A DNA stretch of 64,000 nt, taken from contig NC_088912.1 in NCBI RefSeq assembly GCF_963576675.1, positions 59,094,895 through 59,158,894 of the forward strand. The letters are read 5' to 3'. The notes under the pieces were generated by a model that saw only the letters and a list, made by a program, of their open reading frames with translations, did no database searches and was not told where the DNA came from. This document shows, one piece after another, positions 10,740 through 22,246 of this stretch; within the stretch, counting starts at the first letter, position 1, and every line of letters starts with the position of its first letter. The position numbers and the translations under genes are program-made. Source of the DNA: Euphorbia lathyris (lineage: Eukaryota > Streptophyta > Magnoliopsida > Malpighiales > Euphorbiaceae).

Positions 10740-12283
10740 ATGCAGGTAAGCATGAGATGTGCCGAGAAGTCAAAGATGTGGTATATTGACAGCGCATGCT
10801 CAAGGCATATGACGGGTGATGAAACTCAGTTCATCACGTTTGAGTGTAAACGAGGAGGGAGCGTAAGTTTTGGAGACAACAAGAAGGGTAAGATAGTAGG
10901 GTCAGGAACCATCGGAGGTAATCCTACTATTGAATCTGTCTCCCTAGTCAGCGGACTCAAATATAACGTACTCAGCGTAGCTCAGCTATGTGACAATGGG
11001 AGCAAAGTTATATTTGATGCTACTGGATGTAAAATATACGAGGGTAAAACAAATGAGTTAATATTAACTGCCCCTCGAATAGATAATGTCTTTATGCTAG
11101 ACTTAGAGAAAAAGTTTTCAAAAACTGTGTGCTTAGTATCAAAGGAAGAAAATTCCTGGCTATGGCACAGGAGACTTGGTCATGTAAGCATGGACCTCCT
11201 GGCCAAACTAGCAAGAAAGCAATTGGTTGAGGGACTGCCTGAACTTAAATTTAAAAAAGATCAATTATGCCACGCTTGCCAAGCTGGAAAACAAACCAAA
11301 CAATCTTTTCATAGCAAAAATATTGTCTCAACTAAGCGTCCGTTAGAGTTACTACACTTGGATCTCTTCGGTCCAGTCCAGCCGCTGAGTCTGGGTGGAA
11401 GAAGATTTTCCTTGGTCATTGTAGATGACTTCTCTCGGTATACGTGGGTCATCTTGCTGACCAGCAAGGATGAAACGTTTGAGACATTTTAAAATTTGGT
11501 TAGAAAAATTGAAAATGAAAAAGACCTAAAATTAGCTCACATCCGTAGCGATAATGGTGGAGAATTCAAAAACCAAAAGTTTGTTGAATTCTGTGAAGCC
11601 AGCGGCATTGACCACAATTTTTCTGCTCCTAGAACACCTCAGCAAAATAGGGTTGTAGAAAGGAAGAACAGAACTCTGGTTGAAATAGCCAGGACAATGC
11701 TGGATGAGCATAGGCTTCCAAAGTATTTTTGGGGAGAGACTGTTAACACAGCATGCTATATTCTTAATAGGGCTCTAGTTAGACCTATATTAAAGAAAAC
11801 CCCCTATGAAATTTGGAAAGGACGAAAGCCCAATATTGGATACTTTCGTGCCTTTGGCTGTAGATGTTTTATTTTAAATACCAAAGATAGCTTAGCAAAG
11901 TTTGATTCAAAAGCTGATGAGGCTATCTTTTTGGGCTACTCAACAAACAGCAAAGCATACAGAGTTTTTAATAAGCGAACTCAAGTTTTAGAAGAGTCAG
12001 TACATGTAGAGTTCGACGAAACTAACCCTGCAGGTAGATACCAGCCGCTGACCGAAGATGATCCACACTCAGTAACCACCGCTGACCAAGAACCAGCTAC
12101 TGAGTCATTCACGAAAAGGCTGACCAAGAGTAAGAGTGAACCTAAGATTACTTTTACTGACCCATCTACTTCTGCAGAGATTGTTGAAACACAGACAGCA
12201 CAAGACATGAATCTACCTAAAGAGATAAGGATCCCAAGAGGGCACTCAGCGAGTGCGATCCTCATTCTGCTGGGAATACCCTG
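10740..12283 (+). pseudogene. Sirevirus protease and integrase
   Basis: The protease opens with MWYIDSACSRHMTGD (active-site Asp of the copia D-S-A/G type). The GAG-pre-integrase zinc site WHRRLGHVS...CHACQAGKQTK follows at about 11160-11300. The integrase core has LLHLDLFGPV (Asp), IRSDNGGEF (Asp) and NRVVERKNRT (Glu). A TAA at 11490-11492 splits it (fits CAA to TAA), and the frame is open again 11496-12284. The C-terminal end (FLGYSTNSKAYRVFNKRT) is typical of copia integrase. The Ser/Thr-rich linker to RT loses the frame between about 12235 and 12283. Confidence 0.9.
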
Positions 12284-13870
12284 ATGACGAGGAATCAACT
12301 CAGGAAGTACCTCAGCAATGTTGCTTTCGTCTCAGTTCAAGAATCGAAGAATTTCGCTGAAGCTGAGTACGATGAATTCTGGATGAACGCAATGCAAGAG
12401 GAGCTCGATCAATTCAGAAGAAACGATGTATGGGAGCTAGTGCCTCATCCAAAGAGTCAAAAGACCATTGGAACAAGATGGGTCTTCAGGAACAAGATGG
12501 ATGAACAAGGGAATGTAGTCAGGAACAAAGCAAGGCTTGTAGCTCAGGGCTACAGTCAGCAAGAAGGCATTGACTACGGTGAGACCTTTGCCCCAGTGGC
12601 AAGGTTAGAGGCAATTAGAATTCTATGTGCATATGCATCTTACATGAATTTTAAATTATTCCAAATGGATGTCAAAAGTGCATTTCTTAATGGAGTTATA
12701 AACGAGGAGGTTTATGTTAATCAACCTCCAGGTTTTGAGGACCCTAAATTCCCTAACCACGTTTATAAACTCAAAAAGGCTCTGTACGGCCTCAAGCAAG
12801 CACCACGTGCTTGGTATGAGAGGCTGACCAGTTTCCTGCTGACTAGAAATTACGTCAGGGGCAAAGCTGATACAACCTTATTCATTAAGAGAAAGGGTAA
12901 AGATACCCTGCTGGCCCAAATTTATGTTGATGATATAATATTTGGTGCAACTAACGAATCAATGTGCAAGGAGTTTAGCAAACAAATGCAGACTGAGTTT
13001 GAAATGTCCATGATGGGAGAACTCAACTTCTTCCTCGGTCTTCAAATTAAACAAGGAAAGAATGGAATCTTCATCAGTCAAGCCAAATATGCCAAGGAGA
13101 TATTAAAGAAATATGACTTGGAGAATTGCAAGCCAATATCCACTCCTATGGGCACTGACACTGTCCTCTGCGCTGACGAGAATGGTAAGTTAGTAGACAT
13201 CAAATTATATCGAGGTATGATAGGCTCTCTACTTTACTTAACAGCCAGTAGACCGGACATTCAGTTTTCAGTATGCTACTGTGCTAGATATCAATCTAGC
13301 CCTAAGGAATCTCATTACATTGCTGTAAAAAGAATCCTTAGATATTTGCAAAGCTCAGTGAACGCAGGTTTATGGTATCCCAATACTCACGATTTCACAC
13401 TTATTGGATACACTGACGCTGACTATGGACGGGATAAGCTGGAACGTAAAAGCACCTCTGGAGGATGTCACTTCTTAGGAAGCTGTCTGGTATCCTGGTT
13501 CAGCAAAAAGCAGGCATCAGTAGCCTTGTCTACCACTGAAGCTGAGTACATTGCTGCTGGTCATTGTGTTGCTCAAGTCCTATGGATTAAGCAACAGCTT
13601 GAAGACTATGGTGTTCAAACGAAGACAATTGAAGTCAGATGTGACAACAAAAGTGCAATTGATCTTTCAAAGAACCCAATTCAACACAGTAGAATGAAGC
13701 ATGTCAGCATCAGACATCACTTCATTAGAGACCATGTACTCAAAGGTGAGATCAAGCTGACCTTTGTCCCAACGGACGAATAGCTTGCGGATATCTTCAC
13801 GAAGCCACTGGCTCGTGAGCAGTTCAGTATACTGAGAGAAGCTATCGGTATGTTTAATCATCTTCAGTAA
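12284..13870 (+). pseudogene. Sirevirus reverse transcriptase and RNase H
   Basis: Nearly intact. The RT starts with [17 protein letters not shown] and [10 protein letters not shown], then [32 protein letters not shown] (first catalytic Asp), [16 protein letters not shown] and IYVDDIIFG (catalytic YVDD, about 12921). RNase H has TDADYG (Asp), [10 protein letters not shown] (Glu) and CDNKSAI (Asp). The frame meets TAG at 13781-13783, in the conserved stretch just before LADIFTKPL, which fits CAG to TAG; without it the domain ends at 13868-13870. The N-terminal methionine at 12284 is not the real start, because this is the middle of a polyprotein. Confidence 0.92.
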
Positions 13871-14327
13871 ATTCCTGTACTAAATGAATATGCATGCTGA
13901 GTGAATTATTATGCTGAATGATTGTTTTTGCTGTGTACTCATTTAAACAGCAAATACTGAGTAAACTTGCACACTGAGTAAGTTAGTTTAAACTTAAACT
14001 TAGAAATCATCCCATTATGCAATACTGACCACTCAAAATATTAAACGATTAGTATTCTAAACGCCGAGTGTTATGTCCGTTAGAATCATTGCAAAAGCAC
14101 GCGTATAGCCACCTAGGATGACGTACGCGCCGAATGTGTCATAAATGCCAGGATTATTGTCGGTTCACAATCCCGAGGCAAAACTGACATATGGATTCGA
14201 TAAGATCCATTTCTCACCTCTATAAATAATGGGTAATTCCCCATTTTTATTCTTTACGCTTATCGAATACTCTGGCAAAGAAATTCTTTCTCTCTAAAAA
14301 TCCCTCTAAGCTTTCCCATCCTCAACA
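13871..14327 (+). other. Spacer between pol and ORF3, with possible promoter
   Basis: 457 bp without a gene, rich in CTGAG/ACTGAGTAA words. It contains TATAAATA at 14221-14228, followed by 100 bp of pyrimidine-rich leader before the ATG of ORF3. Confidence 0.6.
14221..14228 (+). promoter_or_regulatory. Candidate internal TATA box upstream of Sirevirus ORF3
   Basis: CTCTATAAATAATGG, 107 bp upstream of the ORF3 ATG. It has the same form as the LTR TATA box (CTCTATAAATAGTG at 36977) but the flanks are not similar. Function is inferred. Confidence 0.45.
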
Positions 14328-14652
14328 ATGACTAAGATTACTTACAACATCTCCGGTGCTGGCCACTCTAAGCCCAGCTCCGATGACACTTCCAGGCAAA
14401 CCTCTATGCCGGAACCTACCAAAGTAACCTCGCCGAGCAAAGGACAAGTTGGCCAAACCTCTGGTCAGGGAAAGCCTATAAAAGTCAGGACCTACTCCAA
14501 GGTTTTTGAGAACGTCCGCGAATGGAAAGTTGAGCCCTCAAGATGGGTATCAGAAAACTTCGTACAAAACGAACAACCCTTCTGTGAATGGATTTCACAA
14601 AATGGCTGGACGGAGCTGTTTTCGGTTAGGGATGACACCTACCCTGACCTGG
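14328..14652 (+). pseudogene. Sirevirus ORF3 (envelope-like), 5' part
   Basis: Starts at MTKITYNISGAGHSKPSS with a hydrophilic Ser/Pro/Lys-rich N-terminus, then a folded region (YSKVFENVREWKVEPSRW, FCEWISQNGWTELFSV). It is cut by the Tat element after DTYPDL. The second half starts at 33286. Counting one copy of the CCTGG duplication, the two parts add to 2883 bp, exactly 961 codons with the stop, so the insertion split a continuous frame. The product class is the envelope-like protein of Sireviruses, whose function is unproven. I see no signal peptide in this part. Confidence 0.82.
14648..14652. repeat. Target site duplication CCTGG, left copy
   Basis: CCTGG flanks the Tat element here and at 33281-33285. 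Five bases is the usual length for LTR retrotransposons. Confidence 0.93.
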
Positions 14653-17600
14653 TGTTAGACAAGGTGCCGAACGGCCTCGCCCCGGCGGACCGGGGGGTGG
14701 ACACCTCATGGCGACGTAAGCGGTGATTGGCGCCGAAAGCAACCAATCGTGGAATCAAGCTGCTCGGTAGGACCGGAGCTCGGAGTATGGAAGAGTCTCC
14801 ACCCACGAATGGGAAAATGAACACTGATCCCTTGCGGGAGACCGGTGAGGGTTCGGGAAACTTAGGTACGAGCCGAGAAGGCTAGCTCCTTTCCGGAGAA
14901 AGGCTACTAGGCACCCCGACATCGCCCGATTATGAACCACCGGCCTCCTACTCAGCGTGTTAGGCGATAACGGACTAATCGCATATTTCTTTAAGTTTAA
15001 AATTCATTTGAAACCTTTTCTTTCTCGCTTTGAAAACCGTTTTGAGCATGTTATTGAAAGCCAGTTTAGTAAAGAATCACTCATTTTGCATAAATTTAAA
15101 ATACATAGGAGAGAGAGGGGGAGAGGGAAGAATTGATTTATTCATAGTGTGTTTTGTGCTTTAATTTACATATTAACTCTAAACTAAGCTCACTCCCAAA
15201 AACGAGTTTATTTAAATGGTTTGTGCCTTAATCGTCGTTGGAACGATTTAGGTACGTTTCAAAACCCCGTTAATTTACATGATGTTCACTCGAATCGCCG
15301 TTGGAACGACTCGAGCGTTTTGAAAACTTTGAACAAGAAGTTTTAACCAAAAACGTGATTAAGCATACAAGTCCATTTGCTTTTGTACAAAACCGTTTAG
15401 ATAGGAAAACGATTCAAAACTCTATTATTTTCTGGAAAACGCTTTTAATTACAAGGCTCGCTTAATCCGCCATTGGAACGGATTAAGGTTTCAAAACGTG
15501 ATATTTTAGGAAGACGTTTGAGAATGATAAAGAACTAAAAACCTTTTATTTACATTAGGAACCTCTAGAAATCTTTAGTTTAAGTAACCAAATTGGAATC
15601 TCTTTTTGTAGTTCATTTTCCCCTTTTTCCCTCAAATTAATCATCACTTGAACATATTTACAACAATTAACTATTTTAATCCAAAACTCACCCAACCAAA
15701 TACCTTTAAAATATATACATATAGATGTCAAAGGGAAAAGAAGAAATATATACATATATATACATTTTTAGTAGAAATGGTAATTATACCTGTAGATTAA
15801 AAATGAGGTAAAGAGAATATATATATTAAGATTATTAATAGGTAAAAATAGTAATGAAAATAATACTAGATATAATACCATTTTATTTTAATTAAAAACA
15901 ATGAACAAGGTTCATAAATAAGAAAATAACTGTTAACTCCAAACAGTTTTTACATAATGGATTCATAGAAAATAACCCCCCAAAATATATTAAATGTGCT
16001 AAACTAATAAACTAAATACTCCTTAAATATTAATAAACCCCAAAAGTAGTTAGAATGAAAAATGCCCAAAAAACAATATTGTTCACACTATTAAATATAT
16101 GTGTGTATAACCCCAAAAAAGATTAAAACACAAAATAATACTCTAATATACTCTTATCTATGGATTTATCCTTAAAACACATCCTACAAATTAATAAAAA
16201 AAACTCAATAACCAATAAAGTGTAAAATATCCAAAACAGTCCCTGCTCTCACATCAAATCCGAAAAGGACCCAAAATACCCAACCTAAATAAACCTATAC
16301 ATAAAATAGATATATGCTACCCTTATACCCACATAAAGTAAGAACCTATTAATAACAAAATAAGTGAATTATATGTATAGCAAAATGAAAGAATTAAAAG
16401 TTAAAATGAAAATGGAAATAATATATGTATATTTATATCATTATAATAAAATAAAAGGGAGAGTAAAAGGAATATGTTAATAGTGAAAATTAGTAAGTAA
16501 TATAAAACACAATCAATGAAATATAGTATATACCGTCAATATAAATGCAACCCACTTTAGAAAATTATTTAAAAATTACAGCAGATTTAGTGACAGAAAA
16601 TCCGTCACTAAATTGCAGTTTGCGACAGAAATTCTCAAAATATCACAATCAATCCCTCAATTTCCAGATTTAATAAAAATGGCAGATCTACTCTATTTCG
16701 TCATTTTAGCCCCCAAACTACCCCAAATCGGGTCATGGTTTGTAACGGAGGATTCTAAAACAACGTTTTATTGAAAATAATGGTTCAAAACGTTTATAAA
16801 CACACGGATCTACGACGTTTGGATCCCGAACTACCCTTGAATCGGGTCACGGTTCGTATTGGGATCCAAAACGAAGTTTTATTTTAAAATCAAAATCAAA
16901 TACTTATTCAAATAGTAAACAAAAATTAAGTAAATATTATTGAACAATGAAGAACAATAAAAACACAATAAATGGGTCTAGTTCCTCGGATTTTACCTTT
17001 TCATCGATAACGGAGTCCAAATCAAGTCGATTGATTAGTGTTTAGAGTCGGATTTTTGGTGTTTTTTTGCTTTGTTCGGGTCTCGCCGAATTTTTCCAGA
17101 GATTCGGGTCCAATTTCTTCCTCCCCAATGCCTTGGGCTCCATCCTATTTATAGGCAAATGGAGCCCTAAACTTAGTTTATTTTTGGCTCCAAGCCAACT
17201 TGGAGCCAAAGATAAGCTAAGTTAGCCTAGGAAATTTCCATGAAATTACCTTTCCATCATTGTAATTATTACTATTATTATTATCATTATTATTATTATT
17301 ATTATGTGATTTAATTAATTAAATTTTTTTTTTAAATCCTAAGCTAGGATTGCACTTGGCATTTGGCCAAGTGCAGCAAAATGCACTTGGCCGAATGCCA
17401 AGTGCAGGGGGCTGGGCTTGGCGGCCCAGCCCCCGTCACGGGCCGTCCAACGGCCCGTGGCGTAAATACCGGCCCCCGACAGGACCGCGTTTATATATAT
17501 ATATATATATATATATACTAAAAAAAATAAAAATATTTAACTAAACAAAATACATTTAAAAATAACCAAAATCAATGACGATTTTCATCGAAGACGATTT

Positions 17601-17975
17601 TCGCCAAAATCGATTTTATAAAATTAGCTTTTTTTATAAAATTGATCTTTTTACAAAACCATGTATATATTTTTTGGATTGCTCGAATACCAAAATAAAA
17701 CCCTCTATCGTCCCGAGATTTTATTAATAATAAAATTAATAAGAAAAGGGCGTGAAATACCCCGAACTCGGCGAGACGATTTAAGATTTCACTCGCGGAA
17801 CCGATTCGCCCGTCATCTCAATTCGACTTCCGAATTCGATCAAACCGGTCTTCACGGTTCCTTCGAACAACGTTTTTTTTTTATTTTTTTATTGACTCAT
17901 CATTTATTTCAATCGACTGATTTGGATCCCTTTTTATAATTTTTCTTCATCGGTCCTCCGACCCCGGTGTCTACA
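14653..17975 (-). repeat. 3' LTR of the Tat element
   Basis: Matches 29901-33280 over its full length with scattered single-base and microsatellite-length differences. The left copy has fewer TA repeats near 15815 and 17495 and fewer ATT repeats near 17275. No coding capacity. Contains the hairpin series at 17351-17459. Confidence 0.93.
17351..17459. repeat. Four consecutive perfect hairpins in the Tat U3
   Basis: Stems: TGCACTTGGC at 17351-17360 with 17366-17375; the same ten bases at 17382-17391 with 17397-17406; GGGGGCTGGGC at 17407-17417 with 17424-17434; CACGGGCCGT at 17437-17446 with 17450-17459. Loops are 5, 5, 6 and 3 bases. All stems pair perfectly in this copy. Confidence 0.9.
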
Positions 17976-17991
17976 GTTGCCCCTACTTTTC
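17976..17991 (-). other. Polypurine tract of the Tat element
   Basis: On the minus strand AAAAGTAGGGGCAAC lies directly before the TGTAGACACC start of the 3' LTR, a form familiar from Tat elements. Confidence 0.88.
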
Positions 17992-18240
17992 TATTTTGAC
18001 AGTGATGTGTGTGTTTTTAAAAACATTTTTCGTGAACGCAACACATGCAATGGAAATATATTAAAGTAAAAGACACATATAGAGTGGGAGGAGAAATACC
18101 TGATCTCCATGTCGCAAGTTCCTATCTTGTCTTCAATCTTCACTTTGGCTGTCCCGTCCTTGCCTCTGAATCGGCTGCCGGCGAACGCTCCTTCTGGGGC
18201 CCCTAGTCTCTAAATCGATCGGCATGTAAGATGGCTCTTT
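17992..18240 (-). other. Tat 3' UTR, part next to the LTR
   Basis: Non-coding; leads into the tandem arrays. Nothing else recognised. Confidence 0.5.
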
Positions 18241-18645
18241 CTAGCAACCCTAGTCTAAATCGACCGCAGGTAAATGGCTTTTTCTAGCGACCCTAGTCTA
18301 AATCGACCGCAGGTAAATAGCTTTTTCTAGCGACCCTAGTCTAAATCGACCGCAGGTAAATGGCTTTTTCTAGCGACCCTAGTCTTCACATCGACCGCAG
18401 GTAAAGTTGCTTTTTCTAGCGACCCTAGTCTTTATCTCGAACGCAAGTAAAATTGCTTTTTCTAGCGACCCTAGTCTTTATCTCGACCGCAGGTAAAGTT
18501 GCTTTTTCTAGCGACCCTAGTCTTTATCTCGACCGCAGGTAAAGTTGCTTTTTCTAGCGACCCTAGTCTTTATCTCGACCGCAGGTAAAGTTACTTTTTC
18601 TAGCGACCCTAGTCTTTATCTCGACCGCAGGTACGCTTTCGTTTT
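18241..18645. repeat. Tandem array 1, nine units of 43-46 bp
   Basis: Units begin CTAGCGACCCTAGTCT at 18241, 18284, 18327, 18370, 18416, 18462, 18508, 18554 and 18600. The first three are spaced 43 bp apart; most later ones 46 bp. Each holds TCGACCGCAGGTAAA. Such arrays in the 3' UTR are known in Tat elements and can seed satellites. Confidence 0.93.
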
Positions 18646-18659
18646 GAAATTAATCATTC

Positions 18660-19012
18660 AACCCTAATCTCTGCATCGATCGCAGGCGTCCTTTCGTTTG
18701 CGTATCTCCACATCCATCATTTGACCCTAATCTCTACATCGATCGCAGGCGTTTTCATGTATTGCAGACCTCCAAATTGAACATCCGACCCTCATCTATA
18801 CATCGATCACAGGCGTCCTTTCGTTTGCATATCTCCAAATCCATTGTTCGACCCTAATCTCTACATTGATCGAAAGCATTTTCTTGTATTGCAGATCTCC
18901 AAATCGAACATCTGACCATAATCTATACATCGATCGCAGGCGTTTGCTTGTTCCGCATATCTCCAAATCAACCGTTCGACCTTAATTTCCACATCGATCA
19001 CAGGTGCTCTTC
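18660..19012. repeat. Tandem array 2, six units of about 63 bp
   Basis: ACCCTAATCT recurs at 18661, 18723, 18788, 18851, 18915 and 18979 (some changed by one base), each followed by ATCGATCGCAGGCG. The core GACCCTA-TCT...TCGA-CGCAGG is shared with array 1, so the two arrays have a common origin. Confidence 0.88.
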
Positions 19013-19154
19013 GTTGATGATAGCTGGGCTTTATCACTCGTCCGAGAGTTGGAATTGAGACCTCATCCAAGAGGTTTTGACCGCAGTCGCTTTGATATTT
19101 GGGCTTTATCACTCGTCCGAGAGTTTGTGATCATAGTCTCTTCATGCCGTAGAC

Positions 19155-19440
19155 TGGAGTCCGTAGCAAGGCCTGTGCCCATTGATAATGCCATAGACCG
19201 CAGTCCGTAGCGGGGCCTATGACCATTGATAATGCCATAGACCGTAGTCCGTAGCGGGGCCTGTGCCCATTGATAATGCCATAGACCGCAGTCCGTAGCG
19301 GGGCCTGTGCCCATTGATAATGCCGTAGACCGTAGTCCGTAGCGGGGCCTGTGCCCATTGATGATGCCATAGACCGCAGTCCGTAATGGGGCCTATGCCC
19401 ATTGATAATGTCGTAGACCGCAGTCCGTAGCGGGGCATGT
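19155..19440. repeat. Tandem array 3, seven units of 44 bp
   Basis: GTCCGTAGCGGGGCC recurs at 19159, 19203, 19247, 19291, 19335, 19379 and 19423, exactly 44 bp apart. The linking sequence is CCCATTGATAATGCC. Because 44 is not a multiple of three, long open frames cycle through all three minus-strand frames here without being genes. Confidence 0.93.
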
Positions 19441-19498
19441 GCCTATAGATCGAATCCTAATTTGCCTATCGAAGCCTGCCTAGACTTGCACAAATTTC

Positions 19499-20066
19499 AT
19501 GGAGCTATCCAAGTATTTCTGCGTGCGGCTTGACTTGAGCCACGACCACCACCTGGTGAGTATTTTTATTGTATAACCTAGTGTAGTGATATGCATGCAC
19601 ATGATTATGAATGAATGTATATATATTTTTCTCTCTTTTTTTTACATTGCTTCCCTCCTATTTTTCTTTACAGGGAGATCTCCATTCTATTGGCCGGAGA
19701 GTACAGGAGAGCGTGGTGGCCGCACGAGAGGAGTCACTGCGGGATGATGATGCTTAGATCAGACGTCGTTATCGGGATAGGGACGATGAGCGCTCCAGCT
19801 GGGAGGAGCGAGGCCAAGCAGCCGAGAAGAGGAGATGTGTGGATATAGAGGTCTGACGAGCTGCTGAGGAGAGTTTGCAGATTGCGGTGGAGAGCCGCCG
19901 AGTTTCGGATGAGGGTTGGTGGGCGGCCATGGATGCTTGTCGAGCTGCCTAGGAGGCCTTAGCTGAGAAGTGGGTTACTTACTTCAGAGATTTTGATCCG
20001 TTAGGGCACTTTTGGGATCTCGGATTTCCTCCGCATTGGTATGACTGTCATTGTTTTGCCTTGTAG
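19499..20066 (+). pseudogene. Antisense ORF in the Tat 3' UTR, with possible intron
   Basis: On the strand opposite to the element a coding-like stretch runs 19674-20066 in one frame: VQESVVAAREESLRDDD, DERSSWEERGQAAEKRRC, YFRDFDPLGHFWDLGFPPHW, ending at TAG 20064-20066. Three in-frame stops interrupt it. Directly upstream are a canonical donor (CCTG/GTGAGT, GT at 19556-19557) and acceptor (TTTCTTTACAG ending 19673) bounding a 118-bp intron-like segment. A short first exon from the ATG at 19499 joins in frame. Antisense ORFs between integrase and 3' LTR are known from Tat elements such as Retand and Grande; their function is unknown. The intron is my inference. Confidence 0.6.
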
Positions 20067-20535
20067 CTTTCTTTTATTAGTATCACCCCGATGTATAACT
20101 TGTATATGGAAAGGAGTGGATATTTGTGTAGGCTTTTTATTTGGTGGTGGAGAAAAGAAATGTATAACTCATGATTCATAATACAATGCATTCCGTAGAT
20201 TATAATGATTCCAATCATCCTCTTCAAATATATTCATGCCTTTATTTATTTACAAACAACAGAAATACTTAGCCGTTTATACATTATTTTTATAATTGCT
20301 CAAGACATAACTACTGTTACCAGGATCCGCCTTTTTTCGGTTTTCAGATCCCAGCGATTTTTCAACTCTCCTTTTATTATCCCGGAATTTTCAAATGAGT
20401 GCCCTTTCGGGTTTTCACCCACTAGGATGTCCCTTATTGTTGCATAGGTCGCCCTTTGCGGGTTTTCAACCTATCGGGAATTTTTATTTTATTTTTTCTT
20501 TTCTTTTTTTTATTTACGAAAAGTATTTCTTAAGC
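20067..20535 (-). other. Tat 3' UTR between antisense ORF and integrase end
   Basis: Pyrimidine-rich on the plus strand. A phrase of the type CCCTTTCGGGTTTTCACCCAC occurs twice near 20400-20470. No gene seen. Confidence 0.5.
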
Positions 20536-21893
20536 CTATCCAGATTGGTAGGTTTCGGAGAACTCAATGCCACTCATCGTGGTTAGCTTCACCGCCCCTT
20601 TGCTTAGGATCTTCTTCACGAAGAACGGTCCTTCCCAGTTTGGCCTAAACTTGCCCCTAGGGTCGGTGCGCGTCATTCGGATCTGTTTCAGCACCATGTC
20701 TCCTTCTTTGATAGGACTGACCTTAACCCTTTCGTTGAAAGCCCGGGCCATCCTCCTTTGATATAGCTGTATGTGGTAAAGGGCCTCCATCCTCTTCTCG
20801 TCTACCAATGCCAGCTGTTCATAACGCTTCTTCACCCATTCCGCTTTAGGAATCTCTACTTCTACCGCGATTCTCAGTGATCGCTTCTCAACCTCAATAG
20901 GCAGAACCGCTTCTTCCCCATATACTAAGGAGAACGGCGTTGCCCCAGTTGACGCTCTAACCATCATGCGATAAGCCTATAAAGCGAGCGGAAGCTGCTC
21001 GTGCCAATTCCAATGTGATGCTACTGTCTTTACGAGAATCCTCTTAAGGTTCTTATTGGTGGCCTCCACCGCACCGTTATCTTGCGGGCGATATGGAGAA
21101 GACCTATGATGCTCGATACCGTATTCTTGGAGGAGACTTCTCACTTCCCCCTGAAACTGGACCCCATTATCCGTAATCACGTGGTGAGGCACTCCGAACC
21201 TGGTGATTGGGTGCTTTTCAATGAACTTCCTCATCTGCTTAGATCCCAACTTACTAAACGATTCTGCCTCTGCCCACTTGGTGAAGTAATCAATGGCAAC
21301 CGCGATGAATTTGTGCCCATTGGATGCATTAGCCTCACTTCTCCGATGATATCAATGCCCTAAGCTGTGAACGGCCAAACTGGTGCCAACACGTGCAGTT
21401 CCATAGCTGGCAAGTGATTATAATCTCCGTGGATTTGACAATCATGGCATTTCTTCGCATATTCGTTACAATCTCTTTCCATGGTGAGCCAATAGAAGCC
21501 TTACCTTACGATTTTGTTTGCTAACACTGCTCCTCCCATATGGGCTCCACAAATTCTCGAGTGTACCGACTCCATTGCCTCACGGGCTTCTCTCTCATCC
21601 AAGCATCTCAATTGTAATCCATCGGCGTGCCTTTTGTAAAGCAAGTCATTGTGGATGACAAATTGCTGAGATAACCTTCTGATCATAGCCTGATCCCTAA
21701 GTTCTGATTCTGCCGGGTACGTTCCACTTTTCATGAAGTTTACGATATCGAAATACCAAGGCCTTTCATCTACCCCTAACAACATTAAATCTTCATAGCA
21801 TGGTTTGTGAGACCTCCTCAATACCAGAGGCTTTGAGGCAATATTCTGTGGATTATCCCATACCGACACCAACGTGGCCGAAGCATCTGCCGC
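20536..21893 (-). pseudogene. Tat integrase, broken
   Basis: Zinc-binding region at about 21640-21420 (HSRICGAHMGG, CNEYAKKCHDCQ), core with GIDIIGEV (first Asp, about 21350), VITDNGVQF (second Asp, about 21175) and GAVEATNKN (Glu, about 21070). The C-terminal part is RMARAFNERVKVSPIKEGDM and KFRPNWEGPF, ending at 20536. Stops: TAA about 21507, a stop near 21360, TAG about 20973 in a conserved AL-W-AYR position (TGG to TAG) and frame loss around 21250-21340. No chromodomain, as expected for Tat. Confidence 0.88.
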
Positions 21894-22246
21894 TTAGTTC
21901 TGCGCTCGAGGAATATGATAAAAGCGGCACTCACTGAACCTCTGTGCCAACCCCCCTAGCTGGTCTAAGTACGAGTGTAACCTTTCTTCCCTTACTTCCC
22001 AAATTCCCTGTGCTTGCTCAATAATCAGCTTTGAGTCTCCCCAGATTTCAACATGCGACGCTCCTAGAGCTGCTAGCGACTCTAACCCGTAGATGCACGC
22101 TTCATACTCGACCATATTATTAGTGAGAGGGAACGACAACTTCTTTATCATTGGGATCCTTTCCCCTTCCGGTGAGATAAGTAACATTCCTACCCCGGCT
22201 CCATTCGAGTTAGCCGCCCCGTCAAATAACATTTTCCACGATATAA
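21894..22246 (-). pseudogene. Second (archaeal-like) RNase H of the Tat element
   Basis: LFDGAANSNGAGVGMLL (Asp), NNMVEYEACIYGL (Glu), EIWGDSKLIIEQ (Asp) and the C-terminal HIPRAQN followed by AADA. All catalytic acids are present. A TAA at about 21895 stands between AQN and AADA, fitting CAA to TAA. The extra RNase H after the original one is the defining trait of the Tat clade. Confidence 0.88.

Noticed and set aside
19063..19438. Three overlapping minus-strand open frames of 73-83 codons
   Set aside because: They read the 44-bp repeat in three frames; the repetition of the same peptide shows they follow from the array.
18241..19440. CRISPR-like array
   Set aside because: The units are direct tandem repeats without unique spacers, lie in a plant retrotransposon 3' UTR and have no cas genes.
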